Notes under the pieces: model-generated
The model's input: the letters and a program-made list of their open reading frames with translations, nothing else
Database searches by the model: none
Told to the model about the DNA's origin: nothing
DNA from: Streptomyces sp. NBC_00820
GTDB taxonomy: Bacteria > Actinomycetota > Actinomycetes > Streptomycetales > Streptomycetaceae
Direction: 5' to 3'
Length of the DNA: 64,000 bases
NCBI RefSeq assembly: GCF_036347055.1
Contig: NZ_CP108882.1
Span: 5,064,501-5,128,500, forward strand
Translations under genes and position numbers: made by a program
Shown here: positions 26,574-34,426 of the stretch, piece after piece
Numbering within the stretch: the stretch's first letter is position 1
Layout of the letters: every line of letters begins with the position of its first letter

Positions 26574-27086
26574 ATGGCTGCGCAGACTCAGAGGGCCGTG
26601 CTGGCCGGCGGATGCTTCTGGGGGATGGAGGAGCTGATCCGTCGGCTTCCTGGCGTGACCGCGACCCGGGTCGGATACACCGGGGGTGACGTGCCGAACG
26701 CGACGTACCGCAACCACGGCACGCACGCGGAGGCCATCGAGATCCTCTTCGACCCCGAGAAGACCGACTACCGCGCGCTCCTGGAGTTCTTCTTCCAGAT
26801 CCACGACCCGAGCACCAAGGACCGTCAGGGCAACGACCTCGGCCTCAGCTACCGCTCGGCGATCTACTACGTCGACGACGAGCAGAAGCGGATCGCCGAG
26901 GACACGATCGCGGACGTGGACGCCTCCGGACTGTGGCCCGGCAAGGTCGTCACCGAGGTGGAGCCGGTCGGCCCCTTCTGGGAGGCCGAGCCCGAGCACC
27001 AGGACTACCTGCAGCGTTACCCGGAGGGCTACACCTGCCACTTCCCGCGTCCGGGATGGCGGCTGCCCGCCCGCGCGGAGGGCTGA
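26574..27086 (+). CDS. msrA: Peptide methionine-(S)-S-oxide reductase
   Basis: This 170-aa repair enzyme reduces the S form of methionine sulphoxide in proteins. The catalytic Cys is in [45 protein letters not shown] contains the substrate-binding residues, and [21 protein letters not shown] is the usual core. No C-terminal recycling Cys pair is obvious beyond TCHFPRPGW, so thioredoxin or mycoredoxin probably resets it. TTGGAGGGG precedes ATG 26574. It is monocistronic, and a 16-bp tandem repeat overlaps its 3' end. Confidence 0.95.
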   Translation: MAAQTQRAVLAGGCFWGMEELIRRLPGVTATRVGYTGGDVPNATYRNHGTHAEAIEILFDPEKTDYRALLEFFFQIHDPSTKDRQGNDLGLSYRSAIYYVDDEQKRIAEDTIADVDASGLWPGKVVTEVEPVGPFWEAEPEHQDYLQRYPEGYTCHFPRPGWRLPARAEG

Positions 27087-27126
27087 CCGCGCGGAGGGCT
27101 GACCGCGCGGTGGGCTGACCGCGGGG
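27079..27126. repeat. 16-bp tandem repeat at the 3' end of msrA
   Basis: AGGGCTGACCGCGCGG is repeated at 27079 and 27095, with a third copy changed at two positions at 27111. The msrA stop codon is in the first copy, so each unit repeats the in-frame TGA context. A slippage product. Confidence 0.7.
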
Positions 27127-27178
27127 AGGCGCGGGGTGAGGGGAAGGCCGGCCGGCCGAGGCCTTGCCGGCAGTCCGC

Positions 27179-28297
27179 TCAGACCTGCTCCGTCACCGCC
27201 TGTGCCACCGCCTGTGCCACCGTGTTGCGGACCTGGCAGTAGTAGGCCGCCACGTTGCCGCGGTAGCGCCAGGGGAGCGCGTTCACGTGGCCGTCGACCA
27301 GCTTGAACTGCTCCAGCGCGGCCTCGGGCCGGTTCTGCAGGTGGAGATAGAACGCCAGCAGGTGGCGCAGTTCCGGCAGTCGCGGGTGGGCGGGGTCGGC
27401 GGCGGCCGCGTCGGCCAGGGCCGCCTCGACCCGGGCCAGCATCGCGGGCGTGTTGTCGGCCTCCGTGTCCTCCGACTCGTCGTGCTCGAAGTGCGCGATG
27501 AGCGGGAGCGCCGTCAGCAGGCTGCCCCGCGGCGCCTCGGCGGCGGCCCGCTCGGCGAACTCGAACGCGAGCCGCTCCGACCCCCGCCACTTCGCGCACC
27601 AGTACTGCAGCGCCGAGAAGTGCGCCTCGTAGTGGTGCGGGGCGCGGGTGGTGATCTCCGCCCACAGCTTGTCCATCTCGGCGTTGGGGTACCCGAGGCC
27701 GAGCGCCACCCAGATCTCCGCGACGTACGGCGTCGGGTCGTCGGGGTTCAGGGCGGCGGCCCGCCGGACCTCCTCGCGGGCGCTGCGCAGCGTCCGGTGG
27801 AAGCCCTCGAACTGCTCCTGCGTCGTGTACTCGGCCCGCTTCCCGCCCCGTATGTCCCAGGCGAGGTGCACCGTGCTGCGTGCCCGGACCACGGCCGCGT
27901 CCGGGTCCTCGGGGCGTGCGGCCTCCCACTCCAGCAGCCACGCGTCGTCCTCGGCGGCGGGCTCGGCGAGCAGGTACGCCACCGCCGACCGGCGCTCCCA
28001 GTCCCGGCCGAGCGAGCGCAGCAGCTCGGCGGCGGGCTGCCAGTCGCCGGCGCGCACCGCGGCCAGCGCGGCCGCCCAGTCCGCGGGCAGCTCGGCGGCG
28101 TACTCGGTGTCCTGCCGCTCGACGGGCAGCAGCCCGAGCTTCTCGGCGGCTTCGGCGGCGGCGGTCGCCTCGGCGGCGTCGGCGTCGGCGTCCGGGCTCG
28201 GGGAGAAGAACTCCTTCAGGAACACCCCGGCCAGCCACACCACGAAGATCAGCGTGGGGACGGCCAGGGCGGCAAGTATCCAGAGAAGGACGGTCAT
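27179..28297 (-). CDS. Membrane-anchored helical-repeat protein A flanking an M48 protease
   Basis: The 372-aa product starts with one transmembrane helix (MTVLLWILAALAVPTLIFVV, about 3-27), a short acidic linker with Asp-Ala repeats, and a long helical region of TPR-like pairs. Its block APHHYEAHFSALQYWCAKW, then RGSERLAFEFAERAA, is closely matched in the protein at 30265 (APHHMGAHLAALHYWCEKW), and both end in LVDGH/HVDGH-VxALPW. The soluble part should be cytoplasmic. It is last in a same-strand series with the protease and protein B. Family name unknown to me; a scaffold or substrate-adaptor role for the protease is inference. Confidence 0.8.
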   Translation of the reverse strand: MTVLLWILAALAVPTLIFVVWLAGVFLKEFFSPSPDADADAAEATAAAEAAEKLGLLPVERQDTEYAAELPADWAAALAAVRAGDWQPAAELLRSLGRDWERRSAVAYLLAEPAAEDDAWLLEWEAARPEDPDAAVVRARSTVHLAWDIRGGKRAEYTTQEQFEGFHRTLRSAREEVRRAAALNPDDPTPYVAEIWVALGLGYPNAEMDKLWAEITTRAPHHYEAHFSALQYWCAKWRGSERLAFEFAERAAAEAPRGSLLTALPLIAHFEHDESEDTEADNTPAMLARVEAALADAAAADPAHPRLPELRHLLAFYLHLQNRPEAALEQFKLVDGHVNALPWRYRGNVAAYYCQVRNTVAQAVAQAVTEQV

Positions 28298-28380
28298 GGG
28301 AGCTGCGGTCCCTTCGTCGAGGGGGCGGGGTGGTCGAGGGGGTGGGGCGGGAGGGCGGAGGCCCGCTGTCCGGGAGGGCG

Positions 28381-28431
28381 CCGGCCGGTGACGGGTACCG
28401 GCCGGTCACGAGTACCGGCCGGTCACGCCTG
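28381..28431. repeat. 17-bp tandem repeat at the 3' end of the M48 gene
   Basis: CCGGCCGGTSACGRGTA occurs three times at 28381, 28398 and 28415 (the last truncated in match), overlapping the protease stop codon. Each unit is partly palindromic (CCGGCCGG), so it may also act as an attenuating hairpin between the two genes. Confidence 0.6.
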
Positions 28432-30069
28432 CTGTGTCGTCCGTGCCGTCGCCGGAGACAGCAGCGCGCGGAGCGGGGCGGAGTCGGGGTGGTCGGCCAG
28501 CGCCGCGGCCAGCGCGGTGCGCAGCTCGGCCTCGGGGTCGCTGTCCGGCGCGGCCTCCGCGGCCTGGCCGGGCAGGCGGACGGCGGCCGGGCGGGACCAG
28601 GAGAACTCCCAGTGCAGCAGCGAACGGGCGCTGAGATCGGCCAGCACCATGGTCCGCAGCCAGCCGGTCAGCTTCGGCCGTACGAACTCGCGGAAGGCGC
28701 GCCCCTTCGCGGCGGACGCCTCCTCGGACAGGGACAGCCGCTCGGTCATCCGCCACAGCCGGCCGTCGTCGATCAGGTCCAGCAGCGCGGCGAGCGTCGC
28801 CGGCTGCCCGGTGTACTCGGCCAGGGCCTGGTGCAGGGGGGTGTTCGCGGACGACAGGTTCTCGGACATCGTCGTGTTCAGCAGCTCCGGCCACTCGGCG
28901 GCGCGGCGGCAGTTCAGGATCTCCGGCCGCAGGACCGCGTCCTCCAGCGCGGCCTGGGTGCGCCGCGGGTCGGCGAGCAGGGCCAGGGACGTACCCCCGC
29001 CCTCCGCGTCGCGCCCGTCGGCGGGCAGCGCCTCGATACGGCGTACGCGTTCGGCGATCGGCGGGTGGGAGTCGTACGGCGAGACGGGCTCGGACGGCAG
29101 GTCCTGGCGCATCTGCAGCAGTTCCTGTTCGCGAGCGGTCAGCAGCCGGCCGAAGCCGCCGAAGAACTCGCCGCGCGGCGGCAGCGCACGCGCCGACAGG
29201 CCCAGCGTGGCGTAGGAGTCGAGGTAGAAGTCGTGGGAGGCGGCGACGACCGGGATCTCGCGCAGCGCCGACGCGATCGCGTCGCGCCCGGCTATGCGGG
29301 CCGCCGTCAGGTCGGCCGCGAACTCCTGCGCGCGGGCGGTGGACAGCGAGGCGCGCATGTAGAGGTTGCCGTACAGGGTGTAGATCGCCGCCATCATGCG
29401 GTACGTCCACCCGGACCCGGTGGTGTCGACCTTCCGGGCCTTCTTGCCCTTCGCGAGCCGCTTGGCGGCGGCCTTCTCCTGACGGGCGCGCTCGGACTCC
29501 TCCTTGCTGTCCGCGCTGGCGTGGAAGTTCTCGACGACCCGGCCGATCTGCGTGCGGCCGCGCACCACGAGCGCGGAGAGCCGGGTGTCACCGCCGGTGA
29601 AGTGGCCGTATTCGTGGGCGAGTACGGCCCGCAGCTGCGCTTCGCTCAGACCGGTGAGCAGCGGTACGCCGAGGCAGAGGGTGCGGGTGCCGGGGAGCAG
29701 ACCGAGCAGGCGGGAGTGCTCGGCCACGGCCGCGTTGACGTCGGCGGTGAGCACGATCCGGTCGGGGGCGCGGGTGCCGGCCGCCGACGCGAGGTCGCGT
29801 ACCAGCGCCCACAGCCGGGGTTCGTCGGCCTCGGTGACCGCGATGCCGGCCGGGTCCTCGGCCTTGGGCGTGCGCAGCATGAACATGCCGCGTACGACGG
29901 GGACGGCGAGCAGCACCGTGACGACGAGCAGCTTGCCGCCGGTCACGCCGTGCACCTTGGTGAGCAGGACGGCGTCGATGCCGATCAGTGCCGCGAGCAG
30001 CACGATGCTCAGCAGGTAGAAGCCGGAGAGCAGGACAAGGGCGCGCAGCGCGCGCAGAGTTGCGCCCAT
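28423..30069 (-). CDS. M48-family membrane metalloprotease (HtpX-like)
   Basis: The 548-aa protein has two N-terminal membrane helices (about 10-32 and 43-62) and a zinc protease domain. HEYGH in LAHEYGHFTGGDTRL gives two zinc ligands and the catalytic Glu. RAQEFAADLTAARIAG supplies the third ligand Glu in the ExxxD form. A charged Lys/Arg/Glu-rich insert (about 190-210) and a further helix-like stretch lie between them. The C-terminal 200 residues are helical and include HPPIAERVRRIEAL, a conserved M48 trailing motif. HtpX-type proteases clear misfolded membrane proteins. Here the gene sits between two related repeat-protein genes on the same strand. Confidence 0.9.
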   Translation of the reverse strand: MGATLRALRALVLLSGFYLLSIVLLAALIGIDAVLLTKVHGVTGGKLLVVTVLLAVPVVRGMFMLRTPKAEDPAGIAVTEADEPRLWALVRDLASAAGTRAPDRIVLTADVNAAVAEHSRLLGLLPGTRTLCLGVPLLTGLSEAQLRAVLAHEYGHFTGGDTRLSALVVRGRTQIGRVVENFHASADSKEESERARQEKAAAKRLAKGKKARKVDTTGSGWTYRMMAAIYTLYGNLYMRASLSTARAQEFAADLTAARIAGRDAIASALREIPVVAASHDFYLDSYATLGLSARALPPRGEFFGGFGRLLTAREQELLQMRQDLPSEPVSPYDSHPPIAERVRRIEALPADGRDAEGGGTSLALLADPRRTQAALEDAVLRPEILNCRRAAEWPELLNTTMSENLSSANTPLHQALAEYTGQPATLAALLDLIDDGRLWRMTERLSLSEEASAAKGRAFREFVRPKLTGWLRTMVLADLSARSLLHWEFSWSRPAAVRLPGQAAEAAPDSDPEAELRTALAAALADHPDSAPLRALLSPATARTTQQA

Positions 30070-30264
30070 TGGGCAGATCCCCCCACAGGATCCAGAGAGA
30101 CAAGGGACATACGGTCATGGCCGACGCCGCGGGACGGTGCCGCCGATGAGTGTGGGGGGAGTTCGGAGCGAGCCGCCGAGCAAAGCGAGAGCAAAGTCCG
30201 GATCAAGCGGAGTATGCCCTACCGCAGGTCAGCGCGGCAATCCTTCAGCGGTTCGGCCGGCAGT

Positions 30265-31407
30265 TCAGCCGGGCAGGGGCGCGGGGCTGCCTCCGGCGGC
30301 CTCGTAGCCGGCCACCGCCACCGCGCGGTAGAGGGCGAACTCGGCGGCCGGGTCGGCCGTCAGGGTCCACGGCAGCGCGCCGACGTGGCCGTCGACGTGG
30401 GTCAGCTGGTCCATGGCCTCGGCCCAGCGCTCGGCCCGTACCAGGAAGAAGACCAGCAGGTGGCGGACGTGGGCCGCCATCGGGTCGTCGGGGCGGGCGT
30501 GGTGCACCGCGTGCAGCGCGCCGTGCATCGCCTTGGTGACGACCTCGCTCCGGTAGAAGCTCGCGACCAGGTTCACCTCGGGCAGGTGCTCGAAGACCGC
30601 GAACAGCGGCAGCGCGGCCGTCAGCGAACCCTCGGGGGCGCGGGCCGCCGCGGCCTCGGCGAAGGCGTACGCCCGCTCGCGCGAGCCGTGCCACTTCTCG
30701 CACCAGTAGTGCAGCGCGGCCAGATGCGCGCCCATGTGGTGGGGCGCGAGGTCGACGATCTTCAGCCACAGCCGCTCGAACTCCGGCGCCGGATACGCCA
30801 GGCCCCGGGCGACGGACAGCTCCACGATGTACGGGACCGGATCGCCGGGGGCCGCCTGCGCCGCCTCCCGGCAGGCTTCCCGGGCCTCCTTCATGATGAT
30901 CGGGAAGTCCTCGGTGCCCGGCCTCGACGTCCGCCACGCCTGCTGCACCAGGAACTCCGCGTACACCGCCGTGGCGCCCGCGTCCTCGGCCCGCTCGGCC
31001 CGCCACACCCTGAGCCACTGTCCGCCGGGCGTCTCGTGGACCCCTCCGGGCCGCTGCTGCAGCTCCAGCGACGCCGCACCGGCGAAGGCCTGCACCCGCT
31101 GCCACCGCGCCTCGGCCGCCGTCCCGGTGCCCGCCAGCAACTGCTCGGCCGCCCGGTAGTCCTGGGTGCGCCGCACCACGTCCAGCACGTCCAGCAGGTC
31201 CTGGTCCGCCCCGGGCATCCGTACGTCCAGCTCCTCCTGGCGCGCGAAGCCGTACTTCGCCGGGTCGGCCGGGCCCGCGTGCCCCGGGGAGACCCGACCG
31301 GTCCCGCCGCGCCGCCGCCGCAGGAACGGCACCAGCACGAAGCCCAGCGTGAGCAGCGCCATGAGCAGCCAGAGAATCGCCATGTCCCAAGCGAACCAGA
31401 CGCCCAC
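30265..31407 (-). CDS. Membrane-anchored helical-repeat protein B flanking an M48 protease
   Basis: The 380-aa product has an N-terminal helix (WDMAILWLLMALLTLGFVLV, about 7-27), a basic stop-transfer (RRRRGG) and a helical-repeat body. It shares with protein A the order of blocks PGDPVPYIVELxxARGLxYP, APHHMGAHLAALHYWCEKW, RAPEGSLTAALPLFA and VDGHVGALPW, so the two are paralogues. Start GTG 31407 keeps the helix; ATG 31383 would also. It is first of the three same-strand genes, 195 bp before the protease gene. Function unknown; the shared Trp/Cys block (HYWCEKW) is the most conserved feature and a likely interaction surface. Confidence 0.8.
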   Translation of the reverse strand: MGVWFAWDMAILWLLMALLTLGFVLVPFLRRRRGGTGRVSPGHAGPADPAKYGFARQEELDVRMPGADQDLLDVLDVVRRTQDYRAAEQLLAGTGTAAEARWQRVQAFAGAASLELQQRPGGVHETPGGQWLRVWRAERAEDAGATAVYAEFLVQQAWRTSRPGTEDFPIIMKEAREACREAAQAAPGDPVPYIVELSVARGLAYPAPEFERLWLKIVDLAPHHMGAHLAALHYWCEKWHGSRERAYAFAEAAAARAPEGSLTAALPLFAVFEHLPEVNLVASFYRSEVVTKAMHGALHAVHHARPDDPMAAHVRHLLVFFLVRAERWAEAMDQLTHVDGHVGALPWTLTADPAAEFALYRAVAVAGYEAAGGSPAPLPG

Positions 31408-31534
31408 GACAATTGGCCAACCCCTCCGCCGCGCCTGTGGAAAACCCGGGTCCGGGCCGGAGCCCGACGGGGAAACCGGCGCCTCGCCGCGCGCGCGGCG
31501 GTCTGTGTGTCCGGCAGCACTCCCGCGAGCGCAT

Positions 31535-31548
31535 TACGCTCGGTGCAC
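31535..31548 (+). promoter_or_regulatory. Leaderless-type -10 of the cystathionine gamma-synthase gene
   Basis: TACGCT (31535-31540) lies 8 nt before ATG 31549. There is no Shine-Dalgarno in the gap. Confidence 0.4.
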
Positions 31549-32706
31549 ATGAGCGACAGCCACATCAGCCAGCACTTCGAGACCCTCGCGATCCACGCGG
31601 GCAACACCGCGGACCCCCTCACGGGCGCGGTCGTCCCGCCCATCTACCAGGTCTCGACCTACAAGCAGGACGGCGTCGGCGGCCTGCGCGGCGGCTACGA
31701 GTACAGCCGTAGCGCCAACCCGACCAGGACCGCCCTGGAGGAGAACCTCGCCGCGCTGGACGGCGGACGCCGCGCCTTCGCGTTCGCCTCCGGCCTCGCC
31801 GCCGAGGACACCCTGCTGCGCACGCTGCTCAGCCCGGGTGACCACGTGGTGATCCCGAACGACGCCTACGGCGGCACGTTCCGCCTGTTCGCGAAGGTCG
31901 CCACGCGCTGGGGCGTGGAGTGGTCCGTCGCCGACACCAGCGACCCGGCCGCCGTGCGCGCCGCGATGACGCCGAAGACCAAGGCCGTCTGGGTGGAGAC
32001 CCCCTCCAACCCGCTGCTCGGCATCACCGACATCGCCGCCGTCGCCCAGGTCGCCCACCACGCGGGCGCGCGGCTCGTCGTCGACAACACCTTCGCCACG
32101 CCCTACCTCCAGCAGCCGCTGTCGCTCGGCGCGGACGTCGTCGTGTACTCCCTGACGAAGTACATGGGCGGCCACTCCGACGTCGTCGGCGGTGCGCTGG
32201 TCGTCTCCGACCAGGAGCTGGCCGACGAGCTGGGCTACCACCAGAACGCGATGGGCGCCGTCGCCGGCCCCTTCGACTCCTGGCTGGTGCTGCGCGGCAC
32301 CAAGACCCTCGCCGTGCGCATGGACCGCCACAGCGAGAACGCCACGAAGATCGCCGACATGCTGACCCGGCACCCGCGCGTGACCAGCGTGCTCTACCCG
32401 GGCCTGCCCGACCACCCGAACCACGAGGTGGCCGCCAAGCAGATGAAGGCCTTCGGCGGCATGGTGTCCTTCCGGGTCGAGGGCGGCGAGGAGGCGGCCG
32501 TCGAGGTGTGCAACCGCGCCAAGGTGTTCACCCTCGGCGAGTCCCTCGGCGGTGTCGAGTCGCTCATCGAGCACCCGGGCCGCATGACCCACGCCTCCGC
32601 CGCCGGCTCCGCCCTGGAGGTCCCGGCCGACCTGGTGCGTCTGTCCGTGGGCATCGAGAACGTCGATGACCTGCTGGCCGACCTGGAGCAGGCCCTGGGC
32701 AAGTAG
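31549..32706 (+). CDS. metB: Cystathionine gamma-synthase/lyase-type PLP enzyme
   Basis: This 385-aa Cys/Met-metabolism PLP enzyme makes cystathionine from an activated homoserine and cysteine, or cleaves it. Motifs: YEYSRSANPTRTALE, FASGLAAEDTLLRTL, VWVETPSNPLL, the PLP Lys in YSLTKYMGGHSDV, and ESLGGVESLIEHP. Blocks such as VAGPFDSWLVLRGTKTL are shared by gamma-synthases and gamma-lyases, so the direction cannot be settled from sequence. Actinobacterial members often do both. ATG 31549 matches the family start and has a leaderless-type promoter; the very long open frame upstream is antisense to other genes. It diverges from helical-repeat protein B. Confidence 0.9.
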   Translation: MSDSHISQHFETLAIHAGNTADPLTGAVVPPIYQVSTYKQDGVGGLRGGYEYSRSANPTRTALEENLAALDGGRRAFAFASGLAAEDTLLRTLLSPGDHVVIPNDAYGGTFRLFAKVATRWGVEWSVADTSDPAAVRAAMTPKTKAVWVETPSNPLLGITDIAAVAQVAHHAGARLVVDNTFATPYLQQPLSLGADVVVYSLTKYMGGHSDVVGGALVVSDQELADELGYHQNAMGAVAGPFDSWLVLRGTKTLAVRMDRHSENATKIADMLTRHPRVTSVLYPGLPDHPNHEVAAKQMKAFGGMVSFRVEGGEEAAVEVCNRAKVFTLGESLGGVESLIEHPGRMTHASAAGSALEVPADLVRLSVGIENVDDLLADLEQALGK

Positions 32707-32712
32707 TCCCGG

Positions 32713-32967
32713 TCACCAGCCGGTGAGGGGTGGGGTCGTCCGCGAGGGCGGCTCCACCCACGGCTGTGTCCTGGCCGCCCAGACGGTGAACGCCACCACC
32801 GCGGCGCACAGCACCAGCCACAGCAGCCACCGCGCCAGCCGTCTGCGCCGCAGCACCCGCGTGCCGCGACGGACGACCTCGTCGTACAGCTCCGGCGGCA
32901 CGGGCTTCGCGGCCTGCTCCATGAGCCGCCGCACGGCGGCCTCCCGCTCACGCCGGTTCACCGGCAT
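32713..32967 (-). CDS. Small single-pass membrane protein next to a sigma-like gene
   Basis: The 84-aa product has a charged N-terminal half (VNRREREAAVRRLMEQAAKP, PPELYDEVVRRGTRVLRRRR), one transmembrane helix (about 48-67, LLWLVLCAAVVAFTVWAA) and a short outer tail with WVEPPSRTTPP. The basic residues place the N-half in the cytoplasm. It follows the sigma-like gene on the same strand across a 30-bp minisatellite. A small inner-membrane protein with a helical cytoplasmic arm downstream of a sigma gene fits an anti-sigma role, but no zinc motif or known anti-sigma domain is seen. Confidence 0.7.
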   Translation of the reverse strand: MPVNRREREAAVRRLMEQAAKPVPPELYDEVVRRGTRVLRRRRLARWLLWLVLCAAVVAFTVWAARTQPWVEPPSRTTPPLTGW

Positions 32968-32990
32968 CCCTCCTCGCGCCGAGCACCGCG

Positions 32991-33110
32991 CCCGCGCCTC
33001 ATGGCGGTGCCGACGTCGCGCCCGCGCCTCATGACGGTGCCGGCGTCGTGCCCGCGCCTCGTGACGGCGGCGACGTCGTGCCCGCGCCTCATCGCGGCGC
33101 CGTCCGCACG
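32991..33110. repeat. 30-bp minisatellite, four units
   Basis: CCCGCGCCTC recurs at 32991, 33021, 33051 and 33081, exactly 30 bp apart; the rest of each unit is also alike (ATGACGGTGCCGGCGTCGTG and variants). The last unit contains the stop codon of the sigma-like gene. Units differ at several bases, so the array is not brand new. There are no spacers, so this is not CRISPR. Confidence 0.85.
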
Positions 33111-33589
33111 CCCGCCGGGCGCGGAGCGGTGCGCACCGGGTGCAGTACGGCGGCCGTCGCGCGGTCGCACAGGGTGTGCACGCGTTCGGCGGGCACCCCG
33201 AGCAGGGCCGCGGTCTGCTGTTCGGCGACCCCTTCGTACAGCCGCAGCACCAGGATCAGCCGTTCCTGCGGGGTGAGGGCGGCGAGCGGGTTGCGCGGGT
33301 GGGGCCGGGCGCCGCGGAAGGCGCCGTAGTGGTGCCATGTCCCGCGCGCGAAGCGGGTGGCGAGGTACTGGCGGGCGCAGTCGTAGGGGTCCTCGCCGCG
33401 CAGTCCGTCCCAGCGGGCGTAGGTGTGGGCGAGCGACAGGGTCAGCAGGCGACGCGCGCGCGGGTTGGCGTCCGGGGCCTCCGCGGTGAGCAGGGTGGCG
33501 GCGTGCAGCAGCCGTCCGCCCGCGCCCGCGACGAACGCCTCGAACTCCCGGGCCCGTCGGGCATCGCGCGGAGCCTGCCGATCACGCAC
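33089..33589 (-). CDS. Small sigma-70-like factor, ECF-related
   Basis: The 166-aa product begins MRDRQAPRDARRAREFEAFV and has a reduced region-2-like part (LTLSLAHTYARWDGL, DPYDCARQYLATRFARGTW). A clear region 4 follows: LAALTPQERLILVLRLYEGV and the DNA-binding helix TAALLGVPAERVHTLCDRATAAVL. This is the plan of short SigE/ECF-like proteins in Streptomyces whose region 2 is degenerate. GTG 33589 is chosen because GGGGGGAGGC precedes it; the open frame runs to 33733 but adds non-family sequence. The downstream membrane protein gene may encode its partner. Whether it still binds core RNA polymerase is uncertain. Confidence 0.75.
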   Translation of the reverse strand: MRDRQAPRDARRAREFEAFVAGAGGRLLHAATLLTAEAPDANPRARRLLTLSLAHTYARWDGLRGEDPYDCARQYLATRFARGTWHHYGAFRGARPHPRNPLAALTPQERLILVLRLYEGVAEQQTAALLGVPAERVHTLCDRATAAVLHPVRTAPRPAGVRTAPR

Positions 33590-33758
33590 CGTGCCTCCCC
33601 CCTGAGGGGGCCCTGTCCGGTACGGAACCGGTCGACCGTGCGCGCACGGGACCGGTCCGACCGTGTACGACGCAGGACCCGGTCTCATATGAGGCCAGCG
33701 GCGGCCCGGGGTCAAGAGTCCGGACGACGTCACTGGCGCGGCATCGCCGGCCCGGGGC

Positions 33759-34283
33759 TCAGGAGGCGGCCGGCGGCTGCGTCGCCGGTACTCCCGGGAC
33801 CGTCATGCGGGTGGACAGGGCGGTGTTGAAGCGGGTGAGCAGCGCACAGAACTGCTCACGCTCCTCCGGCGCCCAGTCCTGGGTCAGCTCGGCCATCAAC
33901 TGGCGCCGGGACACGCGCACTTCCTCCAGCCGGGCGGCGCCGCGCGGGGACAGCTGCAGGACGACGGCCCGCCCGTCCTCCGGGTGCGAGGTGCGCTTGA
34001 CCAGCCCCGTGTCGACCAGGGGGGCCACCTGCCGGGTCACCGTCGAGGAGTCGATCCCCATGCTCGAGGCGAGCGCCTTGACGCCCATGGGGCCTTCCTT
34101 GTCCAGGCGGTTGAGCAGCAGGTACGCAGCGCGGTCCATGGAGTTGCGCACCTGTCCGACGCCACCGAGCCGGGTCTGTTCGGCGCGGCGGGCGAAGAGG
34201 GCCACCTCGTGCTGGAGGATGTCGAGAAGACCGGGGTCACCGACAGTCGTCATGTCCATCGACATTTCAGGTGTTGTGGGCAT
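33759..34283 (-). CDS. MarR-family transcriptional regulator
   Basis: The 174-aa winged-helix protein has the MarR layout: MDRAAYLLLNRLDKEGPMGV, the recognition helix region LASSMGIDSSTVTRQVAPLVDTGLV, the wing KRTSHPEDGRAVVLQLSPRG, and C-terminal dimer helices (QFCALLTRFNTALSTRM). It probably represses its own promoter and perhaps the divergent gene. The first ATG is at 34283; internal ATGs nearby are possible. The 143-bp divergent region towards threonine dehydratase holds an inverted repeat (34328-34355) that could be its operator. The ligand is unknown. Confidence 0.88.
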   Translation of the reverse strand: MPTTPEMSMDMTTVGDPGLLDILQHEVALFARRAEQTRLGGVGQVRNSMDRAAYLLLNRLDKEGPMGVKALASSMGIDSSTVTRQVAPLVDTGLVKRTSHPEDGRAVVLQLSPRGAARLEEVRVSRRQLMAELTQDWAPEEREQFCALLTRFNTALSTRMTVPGVPATQPPAAS

Positions 34284-34327
34284 GGCCGAAGGCTCGCTTC
34301 ATGAGTGGGCGCTGGGTTGGGGGACAG

Positions 34328-34355
34328 GGTACGCGGCCCGGGGGCGGGCCGTACC
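34328..34355. promoter_or_regulatory. Inverted repeat between MarR and ilvA
   Basis: GGTACGCGGCCCG (34328-34340) and CGGGCCGTACC (34345-34355) are complementary apart from a 2-nt bulge, with GGGG between. Placed in the divergent promoter, it is a candidate MarR operator. Confidence 0.35.
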
Positions 34356-34426
34356 GGCGCTGCGCAAACCCGTTCCGGAGCTGGTCCTTCCCGTCGTGCA
34401 CGACCATGAGCTGCGAGACTTGAGCC

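Noticed and set aside
26265..28409. Minus-strand open frame of 714 codons across msrA and helical-repeat protein A
   Set aside because: Arg/Gly-rich out-of-frame shadow; msrA and the repeat protein occupy the region in other frames.
27880..31548. Very long plus-strand extension upstream of metB
   Set aside because: It runs antisense through three real genes and has no domain; translation of metB starts at 31549.
32991..33110. 30-bp periodic array considered as CRISPR
   Set aside because: Units are directly tandem with no unique spacers and no cas genes nearby.
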